A DNA stretch of 64,000 nt from Actinacidiphila acidipaludis (GTDB lineage: Bacteria; Actinomycetota; Actinomycetes; Streptomycetales; Streptomycetaceae), in assembly GCF_019890725.1 (NCBI RefSeq), contig NZ_JAINZZ010000006.1, positions 206,102 through 270,101 on the forward strand, read 5' to 3'. Numbering within the stretch: the stretch's first letter is position 1; each line of letters opens with the position of its first letter. The notes beneath the pieces are model-generated. The model searched no databases, was not told the origin of the DNA, and was given only the letters and a program-made list of their open reading frames with translations. Positions 52,748 to 60,997 of this stretch are shown piece by piece. The position numbers and the translations under genes were made by a program.

Positions 52748-53376
52748 TCACCCACGACCCCGACACCGCCCGCCTGGTGAGCGCGCTGGCCGCGTCCGGC
52801 GGCGCGGGCACGGACCCCGCCACGGCCGCCCGTCTGCACGCCAGGCTGGTCGCGGACGCGGGCGACGCGGGCCTCCTCGACGTCGCCTACCGCACGCTCG
52901 ACACCCCCGCCGGGTCGCTGCTGCTCGCCGCCACCGAGCAGGGACTGGTGACGGTGGCCTACGCGGTGCAGGACCACGCGGCGGTGCTGCAGCGGCTGGC
53001 CGACCGGGTCAGCCCGCGCGTGCTGCGCGCACCCGGGCGGCTCGACACCGCGGCACGGCAGCTCGACGAGTACTTCGCGGGGCGCCGCCGCGCGTTCGAC
53101 CTGCCGCTGGACTGGCGGCTGTCGAAGGGGTTCCGCCGCGAGGTGCTGGCCCATCTGCCGCGGATCGCCTACGGCAGCACGGAGAGCTACGCCCAGGTCG
53201 CGGAGGCGGCGGGCAGCCCGCGCGCGGTGCGGGCCGTCGGCACGGCGTGCGCCACCAACCCGCTGCCGGTGGTCGTGCCGTGCCACCGCGTGGTGCGCTC
53301 GGACGGCTCGCACGGGCAGTACGTGGGTGGCGTGGCGGTGAAGGACCTGCTGCTGGGGATGGAGGCGGCGGCGTAG
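52744..53376 (+). CDS. O6-alkylguanine-DNA alkyltransferase (second, N-terminally extended)
   Basis: This encodes 210 residues from ATG 52744. An N-terminal extension of about 40 residues (DTARLVSALAASGGAGTDPATAARLHARLV) precedes the two usual domains: LDVAYRTLDTPAGSLLLAATEQGLVTVAY, then FRREVLAHLPRIAYGSTESYAQVAEAAGSPRAVRAVGTACATNPLPVVVPCHRVVRSDG with the active-site PCHRV. It differs clearly from the gene at 51683, so the two are not a recent duplication. It is the last gene of the operon. Confidence 0.92.
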   Translation: MITHDPDTARLVSALAASGGAGTDPATAARLHARLVADAGDAGLLDVAYRTLDTPAGSLLLAATEQGLVTVAYAVQDHAAVLQRLADRVSPRVLRAPGRLDTAARQLDEYFAGRRRAFDLPLDWRLSKGFRREVLAHLPRIAYGSTESYAQVAEAAGSPRAVRAVGTACATNPLPVVVPCHRVVRSDGSHGQYVGGVAVKDLLLGMEAAA

Positions 53377-53441
53377 GCGGCTGTGCGGTCGCCGGAGGGG
53401 TGGGGCCGGGGCGGGCCGGGCGCCGGGGCGGGCCTCAGCCG

Positions 53442-53491
53442 TGTACGTGTACGTGCGCGTGTCCGCGCGCGTGTCCGTGTCCGTGCGCGTC
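53442..53491. repeat. Alternating purine-pyrimidine tract
   Basis: GTGTACGTGTACGTGCGCGT and the following GTGTCC-type units alternate purine and pyrimidine almost without break for about 50 bases. It lies between the convergent ends of the second alkyltransferase gene and the CysZ-like gene. Such tracts favour Z-DNA. Confidence 0.8.
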
Positions 53492-54356
53492 AGCCGCGGG
53501 GGCCCGGGCCGGGGTGCCGGCCGTCGGCGTCACGGTCGCCGAGCTCGTGCTCGCGGTTGCCGGGGTCGGGATCTTCGCCCTGACCGCCGTCCGGCCGCGG
53601 CCCCGGCTCCGGCTCCGGCTCCGGCGGTACGCACTCGCGGGCCAGCAGCGTCGCGCCGGCCACCGCCCCCGGCATCAGCAGCACCGCGACGAACGGGACG
53701 AGGAAGGCGAGCACGAGCGGCACGCCGAAGCCCAGGGCGAGCGGCAGGCGCCCCCGCAGCAGCCGGACCCGGGCCGGCATCGGCACGTCGCGCCGCTGGA
53801 AGGCGACCGACGACAGCTCCACGGCGAGGAAGAAGCCCGAGACGCAGAAGCCGATCACGGGCACCACGGTCTGCCCGACGACGGGCAGGAAGCCGGCGGC
53901 GAACAGCACGATCCCGAAGGCCGCCACCCGCACCAGGACGTACAGGCTGTCGACCGCGGAGATCCACAGTTCGCGCCACAGCGAGCGGTCCGGCGGCTCC
54001 GGCGCACCGCCCTCCGCCCGGTCCACCCGCTCGGCCAGCGCTTCGTAGAAGGGCTGCCCGACGAGCAGGGTGACCGCGGTGAAGGAGATGACCGCGACCA
54101 GCAGCCCGCCGCCGAAGAGCAGCGCGGTGAGCAGCCCGCGAAACAGGCCGGCCCACGGGGAGGCCCAGTGGTCGGCGAAGGGCGTGGCCCAGCCGACGAA
54201 GTCCACGCCCCACAGGGCCAGCACGACCAGGGCGGCCGCGTAGCCGACCAGGGTGAGCACCGCGGGGATCATCCCGAACCGCCAGTCGCGGCCGTGGCGT
54301 ATCGCCCAGCGCTGCCCCTCGGCCAGCAGCCGCATTCCACGGATGAGATCACGCAT
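53490..54356 (-). CDS. EI24/CysZ-family membrane protein
   Basis: This encodes 288 residues. The EI24 domain spans about residues 1-235 with four to six hydrophobic segments: MIPAVLTLVGYAAALVVLALW, GLLTALLFGGGLLVAVISFTAVTLLVGQPFYEAL, VLVRVAAFGIVLFAAGFLPVVG, and FVPLVLAFLVPFVAVLL-like stretches. The QPFYEALAERVD segment is the family hallmark. CysZ relatives move sulfate in enterobacteria; the actinobacterial members are uncharacterised. The C-terminal 45 residues are Pro/Glu/Asp/Gly-rich and encoded next to the alternating tract. Confidence 0.88.
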   Translation of the reverse strand: MRDLIRGMRLLAEGQRWAIRHGRDWRFGMIPAVLTLVGYAAALVVLALWGVDFVGWATPFADHWASPWAGLFRGLLTALLFGGGLLVAVISFTAVTLLVGQPFYEALAERVDRAEGGAPEPPDRSLWRELWISAVDSLYVLVRVAAFGIVLFAAGFLPVVGQTVVPVIGFCVSGFFLAVELSSVAFQRRDVPMPARVRLLRGRLPLALGFGVPLVLAFLVPFVAVLLMPGAVAGATLLARECVPPEPEPEPGPRPDGGQGEDPDPGNREHELGDRDADGRHPGPGPRG

Positions 54357-54408
54357 GGCCGGATCGTACGGGCTGCGCGGCCGGTTGCCGACCTCCCCAA
54401 CTCCGCTT

Positions 54409-54420
54409 TGGTCCAGACCT
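54409..54420 (+). promoter_or_regulatory. DasR-type / chitinase direct-repeat operator
   Basis: TGGTCCAGACCT fits the TGGTCTAGACCA consensus bound by DasR and is the same as the 12-bp elements in Streptomyces chitinase promoters. It lies 133 bases upstream of the GH18 gene start. Confidence 0.75.
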
Positions 54421-54552
54421 ATTGACGGGTCCCGTGGCCTTTCCTACGATCCGGTCGGTCACCGCGCGGATGTCCCCACTGCACCAAGAGCCGGGCTTCA
54501 GGCCCCCCACACCAGCTCATGCCCGTGGCACGCGGCGCGAAGGGAGCACAGC

Positions 54553-55617
54553 ATGTTCCGTCGGAGGTTGCGCACGTTACGTCTGATGGGCGCCGGTCTC
54601 GCACTGGCCGCCCTCGTCCAGATCCCGGCCGCCGCGGCGGCCCACCACGCGGCCGCGGCCGACACCTGCGCGACGAAGCCGCGGCCGTCGGGCAAGGTCC
54701 TCCAGGGGTACTGGGAGAACTGGGACGGCGCCGCCAACGGCGTCCACCCGGGCCTCGGCTGGATCCCCGTCACCGACAGCCGGATCGCCGCCCACGGCTA
54801 CAACGTCGTCAACGCCGCCTTCCCGGTGATCCTCTCGGACGGCACCGTCGAGTGGCAGGACGGCATGGACAGCGGCGTGAAGGTCGCGACGCCCGCCGAG
54901 ATGTGCCAGGCCAAGGCGGCCGGGGCGACGATCCTGATGTCCATCGGCGGCGCCGCCGCCGGGATCGACCTGAGTTCCAGCGCGGTCGCCGACCGGTTCG
55001 TGGCGACCGTCGTCCCGATCCTGAAGACGTACAACTTCGACGGGATCGACATCGACATCGAGACCGGGCTGGTCGGCAGCGGCAGCATCGGCACCCTGTC
55101 GGCGTCCCAGGCCAACCTGGAACGCATCATCGACGGCGTGCTGTCCCGGATGCCCGCGGGCTTCGGCCTGACGATGGCGCCCGAGACCGCGTACGTCACC
55201 GGCGGCAGCGTCGCCTACGGGTCGATCTGGGGCGCGTACCTGCCGATCGTGAAGAAGTACGCGGACAACGGCCGTCTGTGGTGGCTGAACATGCAGTACT
55301 ACAACGGCAGCATGTACGGCTGCTCCGGCGACTCCTACGAGGCCGGCACGGTGGCCGGCTTCACCGCCCAGACCACCTGCCTGAACAACGGGCTGGTCGT
55401 CCAGGGCACCACGATCAGGGTGCCCTACGACAAGCAGGTGCCGGGTCTGCCGGCCCAACCGGGCGCGGGCGGCGGCTACATGACGCCCGGCCTCGTGAGC
55501 CAGTCCTGGAACGCCTTCCACGGCTCGCTCAAGGGCCTGATGACGTGGTCGGTCAACTGGGACGGCTCCAAGGGCTGGACCTTCGGCAGCAACGTCAAGA
55601 CGCTGCAGGGGCGTTGA
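54553..55617 (+). CDS. Secreted GH18 chitinase
   Basis: This encodes 354 residues from ATG 54553, after GAAGGGAG. A signal peptide ends near residue 36 (AAAAD). The catalytic barrel fills the rest: VLQGYWENWDG, ILMSIGG, then FDGIDIDIE (DxxDxDxE with the catalytic Glu), MAPETAYV, WWLNMQYYNGSMYGCSG, and GLMTWSVNWDGSKGW. No carbohydrate-binding module is present, so this is a short single-domain enzyme. The DasR-type box upstream (54409-54420) fits control by N-acetylglucosamine, as for other Streptomyces chitinases. Confidence 0.94.
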   Translation: MFRRRLRTLRLMGAGLALAALVQIPAAAAAHHAAAADTCATKPRPSGKVLQGYWENWDGAANGVHPGLGWIPVTDSRIAAHGYNVVNAAFPVILSDGTVEWQDGMDSGVKVATPAEMCQAKAAGATILMSIGGAAAGIDLSSSAVADRFVATVVPILKTYNFDGIDIDIETGLVGSGSIGTLSASQANLERIIDGVLSRMPAGFGLTMAPETAYVTGGSVAYGSIWGAYLPIVKKYADNGRLWWLNMQYYNGSMYGCSGDSYEAGTVAGFTAQTTCLNNGLVVQGTTIRVPYDKQVPGLPAQPGAGGGYMTPGLVSQSWNAFHGSLKGLMTWSVNWDGSKGWTFGSNVKTLQGR

Positions 55618-55645
55618 GCACACGGCCCGCACCCGCGCGGTGAAC

Positions 55646-55690
55646 GGCACCGGCGCCCCGGCCCGTGGTGGTGGGCCGGGGCGCCGTGCC
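55646..55690 (+). terminator. Hairpin terminator after the chitinase
   Basis: GGCACCGGCGCCCCGGCCC pairs with GGGCCGGGGCGCCGTGCC, with one bulged base. Confidence 0.82.
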
Positions 55691-55885
55691 GTCCAGGTTC
55701 CCGCCCCGGCCGGCCCCGTACCGGCCGCCGAGCGTCCCGGGTCCGGGTGACGGGTTCCCCGGCGTGGGGGTCCCGGGGTCCACGCCACCCTTTCGCCGGG
55801 CGTCCCCACCGCTCCGACCTGCGGAAGTATGCCGGCGCGCCTAGGCTGCGCTCCAGGGGGACGCCCGTTTGAGGAAGGCCGCGCC

Positions 55886-56911
55886 ATGCCCCCAGTCGCG
55901 CAGTTCACCCTCACGTTCGGCCTGGTCGCCATCCCCGTCCGCCTGCTGGCCGCGACCAGCAGTCACCGGATCGGCTTCCGGCAGATCCACCTCCAGGACC
56001 GCGGACGGGTGCGGTACACCAAGATCTGCGAGCTGGACGAGCACGAGCTGATGCCGGAGGACATCGTCCGGGCGTACGAGGTCGGCAAGGACCGGCTGGT
56101 GCCGATCACCGACGACGACCTGGACAACCTGCCGCTGCCCACCGCCAAGACCATCGAGGTCAACGGCTTCCTCGACCTCGCCGCCATCCCCGGCGAGATG
56201 TACGACAAGCCGTACTTCCTCGCCCCCCAGAACGCCGGGGCGAACAAGCCGTACGTGCTGATGCGGGAGGCCCTCGCGCGGTCCGGGAAGGCCGCCGTCG
56301 GCAAGTACGCGCTGCGCGGCTCCGAGAACCTCGGCATGATCCACGCCCAGGGCGACGTCCTGGTCCTGCAGCGGCTGCGCTGGCCCGACGAGGTGCGCTC
56401 GGCCGACGACGCCGCGCCCCGGCAGTCCGTCGAGATCACCGACGAGGAGCTGAACGGCGCGCTCGGCCTGATCGAGGCCCTCGGCGACGTCGACATGCAG
56501 CAGATGCACGACGAGTACTCGCGTGCGGTGCAGGAGCTGATCGAGGCGAAGATGGAGCACAAGGCGCCGCCGCGGGCTCGCGAGCCCGAGGAGGAGGCGG
56601 ACGTCACCGACCTGATGACCGCGCTCCAGCGCGCCACCGAGCAGGCCCGCGCCGAGCGCGGCGAGGACGCCGAGGTCCATCACCTGGCCGGCCGTACCCC
56701 GGCGAAGAAGGCGGCGGCGGGGAAGAAGACCGCGGCCAAGAAGGCCACCGCGAAGAAGGCCGCCGCCAAGACGTCCGCGGCGGGGAAGGCGGCGACCGGG
56801 AAGTCGGCGGCCGGGAAGACCGCGGCGGCCAAGAAGGCCGCGGCCAAGAAGGGCGCCGCGAAGAAGAGCGCGGCCGGGCGCTCCGGGGGCAGCGGCAAGC
56901 GGGCGGGCTGA
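55886..56911 (+). CDS. ku: Ku protein (NHEJ DNA end-binding)
   Basis: This encodes 341 residues from ATG 55886 (MPPVAQFTLTFGLVAIPVRLLAATSSH). The core Ku70/80-type beta-barrel fills residues about 5-255, with RVRYTKICELDEHELMPEDIVRAYEVG and a ring-forming KYALRGSENLGMIHAQGDVLVLQRLRW. Homodimers encircle DNA ends and recruit LigD for end joining. The C-terminus (about residues 265-341) is a Lys/Ala-rich PAKKA-type histone-like tail, a feature of actinobacterial Ku proteins that bind DNA away from ends. No ligD gene is adjacent. Confidence 0.95.
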   Translation: MPPVAQFTLTFGLVAIPVRLLAATSSHRIGFRQIHLQDRGRVRYTKICELDEHELMPEDIVRAYEVGKDRLVPITDDDLDNLPLPTAKTIEVNGFLDLAAIPGEMYDKPYFLAPQNAGANKPYVLMREALARSGKAAVGKYALRGSENLGMIHAQGDVLVLQRLRWPDEVRSADDAAPRQSVEITDEELNGALGLIEALGDVDMQQMHDEYSRAVQELIEAKMEHKAPPRAREPEEEADVTDLMTALQRATEQARAERGEDAEVHHLAGRTPAKKAAAGKKTAAKKATAKKAAAKTSAAGKAATGKSAAGKTAAAKKAAAKKGAAKKSAAGRSGGSGKRAG

Positions 56912-56955
56912 CCGCCGGGTGCCGGTGACGGCCGGGGGCACCCGGCGGCCCGAAC

Positions 56956-57036
56956 GGCGGACCGGAGACCGGCCCCGGGTGGCGGACCGGGGAGACGGCC
57001 CCCGGGTGGCGGCCCGGGGAGACCGGCTCCCGGCAG
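56956..57036. repeat. Three imperfect 25-29-bp tandem repeats
   Basis: The units GGCGGACCGGAGACCGGCCC..GGGT (56956-56980), GGCGGACCGGGGAGACGGCC..GGGT (56981-57007) and GGCGGCCCGGGGAGACCGGC.. (from 57008) lie between the ku gene and the convergent gene at 57040. Confidence 0.7.
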
Positions 57037-57039
57037 GGG

Positions 57040-58428
57040 TCAGCTCACCGTGAACCAGGTGGAGCGCGACTTCTGCCACTCGGGGTGCGTGAGGTCCTTG
57101 GCCTGCGTGCCGTCGCCGTACAGGTCGGCGTCACCGTCGTCGGTGATGAGCTGCACCCGGCCGCCGGGCACGGTCAGGTCGGGCACGGTGACCGCGGCCT
57201 CCCAGGCGCCCGCGTCGGTGGTCGGCAGGTCCAGCACCTTGACGGGCGCGTGTCCGGCGACGCCGTCCCACCGGTAGAGCGCCTCGGGGTCGCTGTTGTC
57301 GTCCGCGGCCCAGGAGCCGGCCACGATCAGGTACTGGTCCTGCGCGTTCTTGCGGAGGTCGCGGATCGACAGGCCGCCGAGGTCCAGCTCGATCGGCGTA
57401 CCGAACACCGCCTTGGTGCCGGTCAGGACCTTGTCGAAGTTGGTCACGGGCACGATCAGCGCCTTGCCGCCGGGCACCGCGGGCGCCAGCGGCGCACGGA
57501 ACCCGATGTACGCCGTCGTGGTGGAGCCGGGCGCGAACTCCAGGCCCTCCACGTTGAAGCCGTTGATCTCCTTGGGGATCTGGCCGCTGGCGGTGCCGGC
57601 CGCGAAGCCGTAGTGGTTGCCGTTCGCCTTGTCCCAGGCCACCAGGTCGTCGCGCAGCTTGTGGTACGCGCTGCCGTACGTCAGCGTGGTGGACGCGCCG
57701 CTGCCCGACACGGTCGTGGTGAACACGGTGTTCCGGTCGGACTTGTACTCGCCGTCCTTGTTGTTGCCCAGCGAGCCCAGCCAGTAGACGGTGTTGCCGA
57801 CCCGGGTGGCGGACTCGATGTCCACCTCCTTGGTGGCGTTGAGCTTGGAATCGAAGTCCCAGGTCTTCACCGGGGCGCCGGAGACCGCGCCGTTGTACAG
57901 CCGGATCGTGTTGTCCTCGTCGTTGGCGACGACGACGTAGCCGCCGCCGACGTCCACGGCCGCCGAGGCGTCGCTCGCGCCGGTCAGGTACCGGGCGTCC
58001 GCCGAGTCCTGCACGGCGGGCGAGGCCGCGTAGTGCAGCGTCTTGGTGGCGGCCTTGCCGCCGAGGCCGGTGACCTTGACGGTCAGGTCGGTGTAGCCCT
58101 GGGCGTGCGCGGTGACGGCGAGGGTGCGGGTGCCGCCGGTGCCGGTGACCGCCACGTCGCCGGTGCCGGCCACCGACGTCCTGGTGCTCGCGGACGCCGC
58201 GACGGTCAGCGCCGAGGCGTCGGCGCCGCTCTGGGCGACGGTGACGGTCACCGTCGGGTCGCCGGTCGCGCCGACAGCGCCCGACAGGTACGACGCGGAC
58301 AGCGCGATGGAGGGCGTGCCGTAGGTCACGGCGTAGGCGGGGCCGCCGATGCCTCCGGCGGCCAGGAGCAGTGCGGCACTTGCGGCGATACCGATCCCGC
58401 TTACGGACGGCGAGAGTTGAACGCGCAC
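57040..58428 (-). CDS. Secreted beta-propeller protein (esterase-like/phytase-like, DUF3616-type)
   Basis: This encodes 462 residues from GTG 58428, after GAAGGG. A signal peptide ends near AYAVT (about residue 32). Residues 33-130 look like a bacterial Ig-like domain with repeated Ser/Ala/Thr strands (TVTVTVAQSGADASALTVAAS). The rest is a propeller: YVVVANDEDNTIRLYNG, EVDIESATRVGNTVYWLGSLGNNKDGEYKSDRN, NGFNVEGLEFAPGSTTTAYIGFRAP, and DALYRW-type strands at the end. The NVEGLEF and IESAT segments recall esterase-like phytase families. The substrate and enzyme activity are uncertain. Confidence 0.8.
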   Translation of the reverse strand: MRVQLSPSVSGIGIAASAALLLAAGGIGGPAYAVTYGTPSIALSASYLSGAVGATGDPTVTVTVAQSGADASALTVAASASTRTSVAGTGDVAVTGTGGTRTLAVTAHAQGYTDLTVKVTGLGGKAATKTLHYAASPAVQDSADARYLTGASDASAAVDVGGGYVVVANDEDNTIRLYNGAVSGAPVKTWDFDSKLNATKEVDIESATRVGNTVYWLGSLGNNKDGEYKSDRNTVFTTTVSGSGASTTLTYGSAYHKLRDDLVAWDKANGNHYGFAAGTASGQIPKEINGFNVEGLEFAPGSTTTAYIGFRAPLAPAVPGGKALIVPVTNFDKVLTGTKAVFGTPIELDLGGLSIRDLRKNAQDQYLIVAGSWAADDNSDPEALYRWDGVAGHAPVKVLDLPTTDAGAWEAAVTVPDLTVPGGRVQLITDDGDADLYGDGTQAKDLTHPEWQKSRSTWFTVS

Positions 58429-58614
58429 GGTGAATGCCCTTCGTCGGCTCGGCGCGTCCGGCCGGCGCGACCGGACACCGACGAGAAGGCTGCGGCCGCG
58501 GCGCCAACTCCCGGCACACGTGGGCCGTACGGACGACGAACGGCCGGAGTCCGGTAAAGATCGAACTCCGGCTGCTAGCAGGCGAGTTGCCACCGGGGCG
58601 GCTGAGCCCGGGTG

Positions 58615-58654
58615 TCCGTGCCGGTGCCGGTGCCGGTGCCGGTGCCGGTGCCGG
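58615..58654. repeat. (CCGGTG)n hexanucleotide microsatellite
   Basis: About six perfect copies of GTGCCG/CCGGTG follow the stop codon of the 58655-59113 gene. The tract lies between two minus-strand genes. Confidence 0.9.
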
Positions 58655-59113
58655 TCAGCAGTAGAGGTAGCTGTGGCTCGTGCTGTGGTAGCTGCAGGTG
58701 TCGACGGTGGAGCCGGTCGAACGGCGCAGCGTCGCGGCGTCCTTGTCGTTGTTCCACACGTACCAGGAGCGGCCCTGGTAGCGGTTGGCCGCGGTGTTCC
58801 CGCCCTTGCCGGTGTGGATCCGCACGGACTTGCCCGCGCCGAGCGAGTAGCTGCCGAAGGTGTAGACGTGCGAGCTGGCGTCCCGGAGGGTCCAGCCGGT
58901 CAGACTGACCGCCTTCGAGGTGGAGTTGGTGATCTGCACCCACTCGTAGTTCAGGCTGGTGTTGCTCCCCGTGTCGCTGCCCGGCGAGTTGTAGTAGATC
59001 TCGCTCAGGTGCACCGAGCCGGCGGCCTGGGCCGGTGCCGCGACGGCCAGCCCGAGCGCCGTGGTGGCCGCGGCAAGGCAGGCGACGGCAGCGGTCTTGA
59101 TGCGGTGGTTCAC
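58655..59113 (-). CDS. Secreted lamin-tail-domain protein
   Basis: This encodes 152 residues from GTG 59113, after AGGGGGG. A signal peptide ends near residue 31 (AQAAG). The LTD fold is complete: VHLSEIYYNSPGSDTGSNTSLNYEWVQITNSTSKAVSLTGWTLRDASSHVYTFGSYSLGAGKSVRIHTGKG. The remaining part ends DTCSYHSTSHSYLYC with a possible disulfide. LTDs occur in secreted bacterial proteins and may bind DNA or surfaces. The function is unknown. Confidence 0.88.
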   Translation of the reverse strand: MNHRIKTAAVACLAAATTALGLAVAAPAQAAGSVHLSEIYYNSPGSDTGSNTSLNYEWVQITNSTSKAVSLTGWTLRDASSHVYTFGSYSLGAGKSVRIHTGKGGNTAANRYQGRSWYVWNNDKDAATLRRSTGSTVDTCSYHSTSHSYLYC

Positions 59114-59295
59114 TATGCCCCCCTGGCATGTCCCGGCCCTGTTCGGCCGGCGAGATCCGTCATCATAAGCCCGACGTATCCCCCGCGTTGCCCAGATGTC
59201 ACCTTCTCCCCTCTTCCCACCGGGAGCGGGGTGCGACGCCCGCAATGTCGGGCAGGCAGGAGTCCCCTTACGGCGGGTTGGTGGACGTCGGGGCG

Positions 59296-59859
59296 TCATT
59301 CGGTGCCGAACCAGGACTGGCCGGAGGACCAGTGGCGGAACCAGCCCGCGAAACCGGGGGCGGCGGTGGTGAAACCGAACTCCGCGCCGAAGGGGCCGGC
59401 GCCCTCACCCGTGACGAGCCAGACGTGGCCGCGGTCGGGTCCGGTGACCACCAGGTGCCAGTACATGCCACAGCCCTCGGCGCCCAGAACCACCGAGCCG
59501 TGGTCGAAGACCTCCTCGATGCGCGCGTCGAGTTCCGGGCACGGCCCGGCCTCCTCCTGCTCCCAGAACCAGGGCTCGGTGAGCGGAAACGGCCTGTCCA
59601 GGACCCGCTCAGGACGCCCCTGCCCCCAGCCCTCGGGGAGCGTCCCCAGCGGCACGAGCCCGTACGCCGGCGGCCCGACCGCCGACCCGTCCGCCATCTC
59701 GGCGACGAACGTCCGGTACGGCTCGGGCAGCACCACGCCGTGTGCCGCCTCGAACGCCCGGACCCCCTCCCAGCCGAGCCCCCCGGCTCCCCCTTCGCCG
59801 TCCCCCACAGCGCCGCGCAGGAACGCCAGATCCGCGGGTTCCGCGTACTCCGTCTCCAT
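59296..59859 (-). CDS. SMI1/KNR4 (SUKH) family protein
   Basis: This encodes 187 residues from ATG 59859. The SUKH pattern is present: WEGVRAFEAAHGVVLPEPYRTFVAEMADGSAVGPPAYGLVPLG, then a GCGMYWHLVVTGPDRGHVWLVTGEGAGPF segment and a final FAGWFRHW. SUKH proteins often protect against polymorphic toxins, but no toxin gene is adjacent, and orphan SUKH genes are common in Streptomyces. Confidence 0.85.
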   Translation of the reverse strand: METEYAEPADLAFLRGAVGDGEGGAGGLGWEGVRAFEAAHGVVLPEPYRTFVAEMADGSAVGPPAYGLVPLGTLPEGWGQGRPERVLDRPFPLTEPWFWEQEEAGPCPELDARIEEVFDHGSVVLGAEGCGMYWHLVVTGPDRGHVWLVTGEGAGPFGAEFGFTTAAPGFAGWFRHWSSGQSWFGTE

Positions 59860-59946
59860 ACCTCCAGAGGTACCACCACCCTCTGACAGCGCCCGCGTTC
59901 ACACTTTGCCGCCCGGCCCTGTCAGACCCCGTTCGTAGCATCCCGC

Positions 59947-60546
59947 CTGCCTGATGCCTTCACCGTCCTGTGGACGCACGACACCTGCCGCGCCCTGCGC
60001 ACAGCGGGCCGCACGGGCGAGCGTCCGCCCGTCGCGTTCAGCGGCGTGCACACCTCCCTGCCCGCCTGGTCCCGCGCGCAGGCGGGCGACGAGGTGTACG
60101 CGCTGCACGTCAACCGGTGCGTGGTGTACGTCGTGAGCCGGATGCGGGTGGTCGACCGGGAGCGCGGGGACTGCTGCGGACCCGTGCCCGCGAAGCGGCG
60201 GGACCCCGCGTTCCCCGGACACGGCGACTGGTCGATGCTGGGCGCCGGCGGCTGCGGCGCCGAGGCGGTCCACGTGGACGCGACGCCCGTCCGCTTCGAC
60301 ATGCCCGTCCCCGGTCATCTCCTCCCGAACCTCACCTGGCGCAACCGGCGCGGCCGGACGCGCACGCTGAAGCACGTCAACGAAGGCCGCCTCGAACGGT
60401 CCAACGGCCTGCAGGGCTTCTACCGGCTGACCCCGGAGTCGGGCGACGCGCTCGCGGGGCTCCTCGCGGGGGCCCTCATAGCGGCGAGGTGGTTCGGTGA
60501 GCCGCCAACCGGCCTTTGCGCTGGGCTCGTTCAGGTCTGTTCGCCT
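59947..60546 (+). pseudogene. Decayed conserved Streptomyces protein gene lacking start and stop
   Basis: A conserved-looking frame reads LPDAFTVLWTHDTC, then ERPPVAFSGVHTSLPAWSRAQAGDEVYALHVNRCVVYVVSRMRVVDRE, and LNEGRLERSNGLQGFYRLTPESG-like text near the end. No ATG, GTG or TTG precedes the conserved part in frame; the only nearby candidate is CTG 59947. The same frame then runs on without a stop, antisense through the real gene at 60547-60984. Loss of both ends suggests a pseudogene, or frameshifts near each end. The family is unknown. Confidence 0.55.
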
Positions 60547-60984
60547 CTATTCGCCCAGGGGCAGGCGGAAGACGGTCGATTCCCGAGCCGCGAAGCCGAG
60601 GCGCTCGTAGAGGCGGTTCGCCGCCGCACGATCCGGCCGCGACGTCAGGTCCACCGTCCGGGCTCCGGCCTCACAGGCGAGCCGGACGGCCTCCCGGGTG
60701 AGGAGTCCCGCGATGCCCCGGCCGCGGGCCGCGTCGTCCACCACCACGTCCTCGATCCGCGCGCGCAGGCCGGACGGCAAAGGCAGCAGCACCAGGGTCA
60801 GGGTGCCGACGATCGTCCCCGACATCCGGGCCACGAGCACCGTGTTGGCCTCGCACGTCACCATCCGGTCGACGGCTGCGAGGTCGAGAGGCTCGGCGGT
60901 CCGGGACAGCTGCGGCAGCAACCGCCCGAACGCATCGACGAGTTCCCGGCCGGCTTCCTTGGCGATCTCCACGCGGACGTCCAT
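60547..60984 (-). CDS. GNAT acetyltransferase
   Basis: This encodes 145 residues from ATG 60984 (MDVRVEIAKEAGRELVDAFGRLLPQLS). Motif A is VVVDDAARGRGIAGLLTREAVRLACEAGARTV, and the C-terminal motif is NRLYERLGFAARESTVFRLPLGE. The fold and length match small GNAT enzymes; the substrate is unknown. It is downstream of and codirectional with the 60998 gene. Confidence 0.88.
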   Translation of the reverse strand: MDVRVEIAKEAGRELVDAFGRLLPQLSRTAEPLDLAAVDRMVTCEANTVLVARMSGTIVGTLTLVLLPLPSGLRARIEDVVVDDAARGRGIAGLLTREAVRLACEAGARTVDLTSRPDRAAANRLYERLGFAARESTVFRLPLGE

Positions 60985-60997
60985 GCACGGACCCTAC

